Source: Caulobacter segnis (lineage in GTDB: Bacteria; Pseudomonadota; Alphaproteobacteria; Caulobacterales; Caulobacteraceae). Taken from it: DNA of 29,597 bases. Positions 1 to 5,652 of the stretch are shown here, piece by piece. The stretch spans positions 1 through 29,597 of the forward strand of contig NZ_QFQZ01000062.1 of the NCBI RefSeq assembly GCF_003243465.1. The letters are read 5' to 3'. Numbering within the stretch: position 1 is the first letter of the stretch; the number at the start of each line of letters is the position of its first letter. The translations under genes were made by a program, and so were the position numbers. The notes beneath the pieces were generated by a model. It ran no database searches and was not told where the DNA came from. It worked only from the letters and a program-made list of their open reading frames with translations.

Positions 1-1326
1 CAGGCCCGCGGCGTAGCCCTTGCGGCTGGCCTCGTAGGCGACGGCGGCGCGGCGCTCGCCGGCGGCCAGCAGCGCCACGCGCCGTTGGTCGGCGTCATAT
101 TGCACGAGCGCGTTCTCGGCCTCGCCGAACGCCTGCTGGACGGTCTGTTCGTAGGTAATCGCCGCCTGCTCGACGCGCGCGCCCTGGGCCTTGATGTCGG
201 AGAGCAGCTTTGGGATGTCGAGCACCGGGATCGACAGGTTCGCCCCCAAGGTCCAGGCCGAGCTGGTGGTCGAGGCCGTGGAGCCAGGCTGCAGGAAGCT
301 GGGGCTGACCGACTTCGACAGGCCGACGCCCGGCGTCAGGGTCAGGGTCGGGAACAGCGCCAGCTCGTTGACATTGAGATTGCCCGAGGCCGAGGCGAGC
401 CTCGCGGCGGCCTCGCGGATGTCGGGACGGCGAGCCAGCAGCTCGCCGGGCGCGGCGACGGGAACCGGCGGGGCCTTGGCCAGGACGGGATCGACCGGCA
501 GGGTCGCCAGCGGATCGACGCCCTTGCCGACCAGGATCAGCAGGCTGCGGCGCGAGGCCTGCAGTTGCGCTTCCAGCTGGGCGACCTGCGCCTGCGCCTG
601 GGCGAGGTCGGCGGCGGTGCGCTCGCCCTCGGACGTGGCCGACAGGCCCCGGCGGCCCTTCTCGGCGGCGACGTCGTAGAGGCTCTGGCTGATGCGGGCG
701 TTCTGGCGGGCGTCCTCCAGCTGCACGGCGTAGCCCCGCGCGTCGAAATAGGACTGGGCGACATTGGCGGCCAGGGCCGCGCGGGCGCCCTCGTAGGCGA
801 AGCGGGCGGCGGCCAGGTCGTTGTCGACCACCTTGCGGGCGGCGCGGCGCCGGCCGATCAGGTCCAGCTCCCAGGAGACGTCGAAGTCGGCCGCATAGGT
901 CTTGCTGACCCCGCCCTGGGTGAAGCCGCCGGTCCCGCTCTGGTCGATGATGTTGGTGTCGGTGCGCTTGGCCGAGCCCGTCAGGGGCGTGGACGGGATA
1001 TAGAGCTGGCGGATCTGGCCCTGGCGGGTGGCGCGGGCCTCCTCCAGCCGGGCGGCGGCGAGACGCGCGTCCGGCGCCTGGGCCAGGGCGGTCGTGATCA
1101 GATCGTTCAAGACCGGGTCGTTGAAGCTGGTCCACCACTGGTCCAGAGCTTCGGTCGGCAGCGGGGTTCCCGCCGGCGCCTGATAGGTCGCGGGAAGCCG
1201 CGCATCGACCTTCGGCGCGGGGGTCACGCAGCCGCTTAGCGCCGCCGCCGTCGCCGCCAGCAGGGCGCAGCGCGCGCCCCAGGAGGAGCCAGAACCTCCG
1301 GCCGGGCCGGTCTTGGCGAAACGCAT
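1..1326 (-). CDS. NodT/OprM-family efflux outer-membrane lipoprotein (3' end outside window)
   Basis: Outer-membrane channel of a tripartite (RND-type) efflux pump, expected to be a lipid-anchored TolC-like trimer. I read this frame directly from the reverse strand. It opens at an ATG at 1324-1326 with a lipoprotein signal (hydrophobic ALLAATAAALSGC; lipobox LSGC, acylated Cys at residue 33). Family-typical text follows: DQWWTSFNDPVLNDLI, ALAQAPDARLAAARLEEARA, SWELDLIGRRRAA, ANVAQSYFDARGYAVQLEDA, PVPVAAPGELLARRPDIREA and NLNVNELALFPTLTL, the usual two OEP repeats. The frame is still open at base 1 (ends in AAGL), so only 442 residues of about 470-500 are seen. The Shine-Dalgarno is weak (GGAA about 10 nt upstream). 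It is divergent from the next gene. Pump and adaptor genes, if linked, lie left of the window. Family assignment is secure; substrate is unknown. Confidence 0.9.
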   Translation of the reverse strand, partial: MRFAKTGPAGGSGSSWGARCALLAATAAALSGCVTPAPKVDARLPATYQAPAGTPLPTEALDQWWTSFNDPVLNDLITTALAQAPDARLAAARLEEARATRQGQIRQLYIPSTPLTGSAKRTDTNIIDQSGTGGFTQGGVSKTYAADFDVSWELDLIGRRRAARKVVDNDLAAARFAYEGARAALAANVAQSYFDARGYAVQLEDARQNARISQSLYDVAAEKGRRGLSATSEGERTAADLAQAQAQVAQLEAQLQASRRSLLILVGKGVDPLATLPVDPVLAKAPPVPVAAPGELLARRPDIREAAARLASASGNLNVNELALFPTLTLTPGVGLSKSVSPSFLQPGSTASTTSSAWTLGANLSIPVLDIPKLLSDIKAQGARVEQAAITYEQTVQQAFGEAENALVQYDADQRRVALLAAGERRAAVAYEASRKGYAAGL

Positions 1327-1560
1327 GAAGATCAGTTCCGATTGTTGCGGCGCCCAGGCGGGAGGAGGCGACCGGTGTTGTCCCACTTAAGCGTCCCCCG
1401 AAGGATGCGAAACCCTTCTTTGGGCCGTTCGGTAAAGCTTCTCGCTGGACGGTCCCATCCGTGTCATCAACAACTCCGATACGCGGCCAGGCGGCCGTCG
1501 GACGAACCCTTATCTTCGGCGAGCTTGACCTTGTGCGCGCCGTATTGGACCCAAGGACGC

Positions 1561-2241
1561 ATGAGCGAGTTCCCCGCCGACATTTTCTCCGAACCGGAAG
1601 ACGTTGATCCCGACACCCTGGCCAATCTGGGTCCGCTGACCCGACTGGCGGGTGTCTGGGAAGGCCGCAAGGGCGTCGACCTGAACCCCAAGGCCGAAGG
1701 TCCCGAGCGTCGCGAGTTCCTCGAGCGCATCGAACTGCACCCGATCGACCCGCAGGCCAACGGGCCGCAGCTGCTGTACGGCCTGCGCTACCACGTCCAC
1801 ATCGTCGCCTCGGACGAGGACGTGACCTTCCACGACCAGATCGGCTACTGGCTGTGGGAGCCGGCGACGGGCCTCGTCATGCAGACCCTGGCCATCCCGC
1901 GCGGCCAGGTGGCCCTCGCCAAGGGCCAGGCCAGCGCCGATGGCTCGGGCCTGTCGGTGCGCGCCGAACGGGGCGGCCCAGGCTATGGGATCTGCTCGAC
2001 CGACTTCCTGGAGTGGGCCTTCCGGACGGACTCCTACCAGCTGGACGTGCGGTTCGAGGACGACGGCGGCTGGTCCTATGTCTCGACGACCATGCTGCAG
2101 GTCCACGGACGCGACGAACCGTTCCGCCACGTCGACCGCAACACCTTGGTCAAGGTCGGCGAGCCCAAGCCCAATCCCAGCGCCCGCATCGCGGCCGGTG
2201 AGAGCCTCGTTAAGGCCCACGGGTTCCTGACGCTGGGGTGA
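1561..2241 (+). CDS. Nitrobindin-like heme-binding beta-barrel (FABP-like) protein
   Basis: A 226-residue cytosolic protein of the nitrobindin/THAP4 heme-binding beta-barrel group (formerly DUF1794, 'FABP family protein'). Visible signatures are the N-terminal LTRLAGVWEGRKG (residues 26-38, the first-strand L..L.G.W.G motif), DQIGYWLWEPATGLVMQTLAIPRGQV in the middle (about 92-117) and the C-terminal FRHVDRNTLVKVG, where His190 sits where the family places its proximal heme ligand. The frame is open upstream to 1342, but the ATG at 1561 starts the conserved domain, and the upstream translation (Arg/Pro/Ser-rich) is not protein-like. No signal peptide or membrane segment. Known relatives bind ferric heme and act on NO or peroxynitrite; a role in nitrogen-oxide handling here is inference. 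It is monocistronic and divergent from the efflux lipoprotein. Confidence 0.82.
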   Translation: MSEFPADIFSEPEDVDPDTLANLGPLTRLAGVWEGRKGVDLNPKAEGPERREFLERIELHPIDPQANGPQLLYGLRYHVHIVASDEDVTFHDQIGYWLWEPATGLVMQTLAIPRGQVALAKGQASADGSGLSVRAERGGPGYGICSTDFLEWAFRTDSYQLDVRFEDDGGWSYVSTTMLQVHGRDEPFRHVDRNTLVKVGEPKPNPSARIAAGESLVKAHGFLTLG

Positions 2242-2244
2242 GAG

Positions 2245-2571
2245 CTAAAGCCCCTCGTCGCTGATCCAGGCTGGGATGTCGCTGGCTGCGTGCAGGACCC
2301 GCCAAACGTCGATGTGGTCTAGGCGCTGAACATAGAAGACGAGATAGGGGTAGCCCTTCAGCGCGCGACTTCTCAGACCGGGAAGGTCGAGCTCGTGAGC
2401 GTAGCGGCTGGAGCCGGCGGCGGGGCCCTCGCTGATACGGCGATAGCGTTGTTCCAGCGCCTCGATGAAGCCAAGCGCGACCTTTCCGCCGGCCTCGGCT
2501 AGGTAGAAGCCTAACGCTTCATCGACGTCTTGCTCGGCGCGCCCGCGCCGAACGATCGGGTACGCCGTCAC
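2245..2571 (-). CDS. parE: ParE/RelE-superfamily toxin
   Basis: Toxin of a type II toxin-antitoxin module, 108 residues. Hallmarks of the ParE/RelE fold are the N-terminal helices (RRGRAEQDVDEALGFYLAEAGG), the ELDLPGLRSRALKGYPYLVFYVQ strand region and the C-terminal DVWRVLHAASDIPAWI with the conserved R-V-L-H-A segment. ParE toxins inhibit DNA gyrase while RelE toxins cleave mRNA; sequence alone favours ParE because of the ParD partner. The ATG overlaps the end of parD by 4 nt (2568-2571), so translation should be coupled with the antitoxin first. The stop lies 3 nt from the stop of the convergent nitrobindin gene, so the two 3' ends nearly touch. Not obviously truncated. Confidence 0.85.
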   Translation of the reverse strand: MTAYPIVRRGRAEQDVDEALGFYLAEAGGKVALGFIEALEQRYRRISEGPAAGSSRYAHELDLPGLRSRALKGYPYLVFYVQRLDHIDVWRVLHAASDIPAWISDEGL

Positions 2572-2801
2572 CGTTGGGCGCGCACACGCGCCCGAAGAGC
2601 CGCGAAGTAGTCTTCATGAGCGACGGCGCTAGGCGAGGAATTGGCCCCCTCGAGCAGCAGGCCGCGCAGCTTTTGACGATCCTGATCCTTGCGGATCAGC
2701 TCCCGCACATATTCGCTGCTCGACCCATAACCGCGGCCAGTAACCTGCTCATCGACGAAGTCCTTGAGCGTGTCGGGAAGCGAGATGTTCATCGTCGTCA
2801 T
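2568..2801 (-). CDS. parD: ParD-family ribbon-helix-helix antitoxin
   Basis: A 77-residue antitoxin. The N-terminus MNISLPDTLKDFVDEQV followed by YGSSSEYVRELIRKDQ is the classic ParD ribbon-helix-helix DNA-binding domain (CC2985-like subgroup of Caulobacter). The C-terminal half (about residues 45-77, LLLEGANSS...DYFAALRARV) is the toxin-wrapping segment. It would neutralise the adjacent ParE and repress the operon as a complex. ATG at 2799-2801 (MTTMNI) or the in-frame ATG 9 nt later are both possible; neither has a strong Shine-Dalgarno. A 7-nt direct repeat at 2820-2836, just upstream, is a candidate operator. Confidence 0.88.
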   Translation of the reverse strand: MTTMNISLPDTLKDFVDEQVTGRGYGSSSEYVRELIRKDQDRQKLRGLLLEGANSSPSAVAHEDYFAALRARVRAQR

Positions 2802-2819
2802 GAGGTCAGCATTGCGCTG

Positions 2820-2836
2820 TTGGCAAATTTTGGCAA
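2820..2836 (-). promoter_or_regulatory. Direct repeat upstream of parD, candidate autoregulatory operator
   Basis: TTGGCAA occurs twice, at 2820-2826 and 2830-2836, with start-to-start spacing of 10 bp, about one helical turn, ending 19 nt before the parD start. Ribbon-helix-helix antitoxins usually bind short repeated half-sites next to their own promoter. The assignment rests on position and spacing only. Confidence 0.4.
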
Positions 2837-2883
2837 GGCGTGCGGGGCCTGACGCAGGGGTGAGCCTCTCGGCCGACTTCCGC

Positions 2884-2990
2884 GGCGAATGCCGAGGCCC
2901 AGATACAGCCAGAGAGCTTGGGGTGAACGCGCCAAGCCGCCTCGCAAGCGCGTTGAGTTCGCGGGTTCGATCCGGGCCCCGGCATTCGCC
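2884..2990. repeat. Long-range 17-bp inverted repeat in the parD / 3011-4126 gene interval
   Basis: Bases 2884-2900 (GGCGAATGCCGAGGCCC) are the reverse complement of 2974-2990 with one mismatch, enclosing a 73-nt loop. The right arm also forms a local hairpin, CCCCGGC-ATTC-GCCGGGG, at 2977-2994. No coding frame between 2802 and 3010 looks real. It could be a dispersed intergenic palindrome or a structured RNA; there is no T-run to support an intrinsic terminator. Part of the interior (GCGGGTTCGATCC) resembles a tRNA T-arm, but no cloverleaf can be completed. Confidence 0.6.
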
Positions 2991-3010
2991 GGGGAGGTCG
3001 GGTTAGATTG

Positions 3011-4126
3011 CTACAGATAATCCAACAAGCTCGGCGGCCCGGCCATCGAGCCATCCGCGTTGAACATCTGGCTCAGCTTCTCGCGCGAGGCCTGGAGCTC
3101 GACCATCTTGGCGTAGGTTTCGGGCGTCCAGCCGGAGGCCTGCCGCTCCTCGGTCGTCATCCCGGCGTAGCGGGTGATCATCGCCTTGCCGAAGCCGCCG
3201 TCATCGTTGCTGGTCGACTGGTAGCTGGCCTTGATCGCGGCGCTGTCGCGCGAACGGATCTCGATCTGGGCCATGCGGATCTCGTGCGTCGAGAACTGGC
3301 CGTCCTGGTTCAGCGCCACCGCCGCCAGCGAGCGGTCGTCGAAGCGGCGGAAGTCGATGTCGCCGCTGTCGGGGTCCTTGGCCGCGTCGGGGTGGGTCGC
3401 CAGGGAATATTGCTTGTCGAGCGCCGCGCGCACGTCGGTGGCGACCTTGCCGAAGTCGCGGGTCTTGGCGCCGGCCACCACCCCGCCGGCCTCGTGCATA
3501 TAGGCCGCGACGGTGTCGTTCTGCACGCCAACCGGGGCCAGGCCCGGACGGGTGACAGCCTGGCCGCGGGCCTCCACCAGGGCCGCGCGGTCGCGGCTCC
3601 AGGCGGCGGAGGCCTTTTCCTCTGGGCCGGCCAGGTCCATCTGGTCGATGGCGGTCTGGTAGAGGCTGGCGTAGTCGCCGGTCAGCCGGGCCTGGGCGGC
3701 GGGGCCGGCCAGGACCTTATCGCTCTGGGCCTTCAGGGCCAGGGACGCGACCACCTGCTGCTCGATCGGAAAGCCGCCGCCCTGGTTGCTGGCCACGGCG
3801 TAGAGGGTGCGGCGGTCCAGGCTCGAGACGTCGATCGTCGGGTTGCCGTCCTTCAGCGCGGCAGCCGTTCCGGCCGCCTTCAGCCGGGCCGTGATCTGGG
3901 CCTTGGCCTCGGCGACCACGCCCTCGATCGTGCGGGAGTCGGTCTGGGCCTTCAGCGCCGCCTGGGCGGCGGGCGACAGGGTGACATTGACCGCCGGGGT
4001 GTTGATGGTCGGGCTCTGGTCGCGCGTCTGGCCATAGCCGGTGACCTGACTGGCGCGCTGCGTCGCCGTCTGGCCGGCGGTCAGGCCAGGCGCGTAGGTC
4101 GACGAGTACGGATTGATCGTCGTCAT
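3011..4126 (-). CDS. Hypothetical protein with an internal ~70-residue duplication
   Basis: A 371-residue protein I do not recognise. It has no signal peptide or membrane segment; the N-terminus is Ser/Thr/Gly-rich (MTTINPYSSTYAPG) and followed by VTLSPAAQAALKAQ. Two copies of one module are visible: about residues 70-140 (…TIDVSSLDRRTLYAVASNQGGGF…) and 228-300 (…DIDFRRFDDRSLAAVALNQDGQF…). They share the pattern [IV]D[VF]..[LF]D.R[ST]L.AVA.NQ.G.F. The second copy's NQDGQFSTHEI resembles an EF-hand-like loop, but a canonical DxDxDG is absent. The C-terminus carries ASGWTPETYAKMVELQASREKLSQMF, probably helical. The ATG at 4124-4126 has no clear Shine-Dalgarno, and a hairpin lies 9 nt before it. 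A TTAACCAT box and two GANTC sites upstream suggest cell-cycle control (inference). Confidence 0.75.
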   Translation of the reverse strand: MTTINPYSSTYAPGLTAGQTATQRASQVTGYGQTRDQSPTINTPAVNVTLSPAAQAALKAQTDSRTIEGVVAEAKAQITARLKAAGTAAALKDGNPTIDVSSLDRRTLYAVASNQGGGFPIEQQVVASLALKAQSDKVLAGPAAQARLTGDYASLYQTAIDQMDLAGPEEKASAAWSRDRAALVEARGQAVTRPGLAPVGVQNDTVAAYMHEAGGVVAGAKTRDFGKVATDVRAALDKQYSLATHPDAAKDPDSGDIDFRRFDDRSLAAVALNQDGQFSTHEIRMAQIEIRSRDSAAIKASYQSTSNDDGGFGKAMITRYAGMTTEERQASGWTPETYAKMVELQASREKLSQMFNADGSMAGPPSLLDYL

Positions 4127-4135
4127 GCGGCGAGA

Positions 4136-4159
4136 CTCAAGGCGAATCAGTGCCTTGAG
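4136..4159 (-). promoter_or_regulatory. Hairpin with two GANTC sites just upstream of the 3011-4126 gene
   Basis: CTCAAGGC (4136-4143) and GCCTTGAG (4152-4159) form a perfect 8-bp stem with an 8-nt loop. GACTC at 4134-4138 and GAATC at 4144-4148 are CcrM/GcrA-type GANTC sites within or touching it. The element begins 9 nt before the start codon, so it could act as a DNA operator or as a translation-blocking RNA stem. Structure seen directly; role inferred. Confidence 0.5.
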
Positions 4160-4190
4160 GGTATCAGCCAGCGGCCTTGGGACCTAGTTT

Positions 4191-4198
4191 ATGGTTAA
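4191..4198 (-). promoter_or_regulatory. TTAACCAT box (CtrA-type motif)
   Basis: On the minus strand the sequence reads TTAACCATAAAC, starting 72 nt upstream of the ATG at 4126. TTAACCAT is one of the published CtrA recognition motifs in Caulobacter, and the distance suits a promoter-proximal site. An 8-mer can occur by chance, but AT-rich words are scarce in this DNA and the same word recurs at 13420 next to another GANTC. Confidence 0.5.
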
Positions 4199-4242
4199 TC
4201 TGTCGCAACAGTTCGTCCGTCTCCTGCAAGGGGAGAAGGAGG

Positions 4243-5493
4243 CTATCGCAACACCCCCGTCAGCAGCGGCCGCGCGAACAGCGCCGCGGCTTCCTCTCCG
4301 TCCAGTCCCGGGACCCAGGTCGGCAGGGACGCGGCGGCGTTCAGCATCGAGTTGATCATGTGGGCGGCGATGCTGGGGTCGATCGGGCGGATCGAGCCGT
4401 CGGCGATCCCGTCGGAGATGATCGAGGCGAAGCGCTGCCAGCCGCGCATATAGCCGTCGGCCATGTCGCCGCGCAGGGGTTCGGGCAGGGCGCTCAGCGA
4501 CGAGGCGCGCAGCAGCGGTCCATGCTCGGACAGCTGATAGCTGGTCAGGCCGGCGGCGGTCGACACCAGCTGCGTCCAGCTGTCGGCGTCGAGGGCGCGG
4601 GCGTCCAGTTGCGAACGGCGGGTGACGGTGAAGGTGCGCTCGAAGCACTCGGCGACCAGGGCGTCCTTGTCGTCGTGGTGGTGGTAGAACGAGCCCTTGG
4701 TCACGTTCAGCGCCGCCGAGATCTCCTCGACCGAGGCGCCGCGATAGCCGCGCTGGTTGATCAGGCGGGTGGCGGCGACCAGGAAGGTCTCGCGCCACTC
4801 CAGGCCTTCCTGCGCCGCGTTGTCCTGGGACGACGGGGTCGGGTCGGGCAGGGGGCGCGGCGCCCAGGCGCGGCCGCTGGCCGGCAGGCCGTTCAGCAGG
4901 ATGTCGCCCATCCGGTCGCGCACCCGGCCATAGTCCTCGACGTCGTAGCGACGCAGCCAGCGGCCCGACCAGAACACCTGCTCCATCAGCAGGTGGGCGC
5001 GGGCGTTGCGCTGACGCTTGTCCAGGTGGGCCAGGGACGGATCGTCGAAGAAGCTCCGGACCCGCCGGAACAGGTTGTTGAACGCCTCGACCACCGAGCC
5101 GCGCAGGGGCTCCTTCAGCGCCTTGACCTCGGCGAAGCTGGTCAGCGGCGTGGCCTCGCCCTGGCGCACGGCCCGGTGCAGGTCGAGATAGAGCTCAAGG
5201 AACTTGACGATGCGGTCGGCGGGCGAGCCCTGGGCGGCGGCCTCTTCGACCATCGCCTCCAAGCGTTCCAGCCCCCGCATGAAGCAGGCGGCGGCCAGGT
5301 CGTCCTTCTTGCGGTAGTAGTAGGTGACGCTGGTGGTGTTCAGCCCCACCTGGGCGGCGACGTCGGACAGGGTCATGCCGCGCACGCCCTGGCGGTTCAG
5401 GATCGCCGTGGCCGCGGCCAGGATGGTTTCCTTCTTGCGGGCGTAGCGCTCCGTCGCCGCCCCGCCAATCCGGCCATCGTCCATCGTACTCAC
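4243..5493 (-). CDS. Tandem TetR-family regulator (two TetR units in one chain)
   Basis: A 416-residue transcriptional regulator, twice the usual TetR length. The first helix-turn-helix is at about residues 20-66 (KKETILAAATAILNRQGVRGMTLSDVAAQVGLNTTSVTYYYRKKDDL). A second, different one is at about 233-280 (RETFLVAATRLINQRGYRGASVEEISAALNVTKGSFYHHHDDKDAL). Each is followed by its own helical ligand/dimerisation region, with a Pro-rich linker at about 209-226. The chain may therefore fold as an intramolecular pseudo-dimer. The open frame starts with GTG at 5493; the ATG at 5484 (MDDGRIGG) is equally plausible and sits after a GGGGTGAG Shine-Dalgarno. Nested palindromes at 5504-5529 suggest autoregulation. 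No metabolic gene is adjacent on the same strand, so the ligand is unknown. Confidence 0.93.
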   Translation of the reverse strand: MSTMDDGRIGGAATERYARKKETILAAATAILNRQGVRGMTLSDVAAQVGLNTTSVTYYYRKKDDLAAACFMRGLERLEAMVEEAAAQGSPADRIVKFLELYLDLHRAVRQGEATPLTSFAEVKALKEPLRGSVVEAFNNLFRRVRSFFDDPSLAHLDKRQRNARAHLLMEQVFWSGRWLRRYDVEDYGRVRDRMGDILLNGLPASGRAWAPRPLPDPTPSSQDNAAQEGLEWRETFLVAATRLINQRGYRGASVEEISAALNVTKGSFYHHHDDKDALVAECFERTFTVTRRSQLDARALDADSWTQLVSTAAGLTSYQLSEHGPLLRASSLSALPEPLRGDMADGYMRGWQRFASIISDGIADGSIRPIDPSIAAHMINSMLNAAASLPTWVPGLDGEEAAALFARPLLTGVLR

Positions 5494-5503
5494 CCCATAA
5501 GCA

Positions 5504-5529
5504 CGCGATCCTCCACGGATCGCGCGATC
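5504..5529 (-). promoter_or_regulatory. Nested palindromes upstream of the tandem TetR gene, candidate operator
   Basis: CGCGATCC (5504-5511) and GGATCGCG (5517-5524) form a perfect 8-bp inverted repeat. GATCGCGCGATC (5518-5529) is a perfect 12-bp palindrome sharing the same GATCGCG word. They lie 11-36 nt upstream of the start, just downstream of a weak -10-like TAGATA on the minus strand. This fits TetR autorepression; overlapping half-sites would suit a two-headed regulator. Role inferred. Confidence 0.5.
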
Positions 5530-5652
5530 GGACGTCTCGCCTATCTAGGTGAGCGAAGCCCGGCCCGAAAGGCCGTCCCTTCCGTAGAGAGACGATCGCC
5601 TCCCCTAGCGTCAGGGTTTGTCAGGAATGTTTCAACGACGCCTGCTCGCCCA

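Noticed and set aside
2941..2995. Possible tRNA gene or tRNA-derived attachment site (GCGGGTTCGATCC…GGCATTCGCC)
   Set aside because: The T-stem does not pair fully, the distance between arms is too long and no anticodon or D-arm can be placed.
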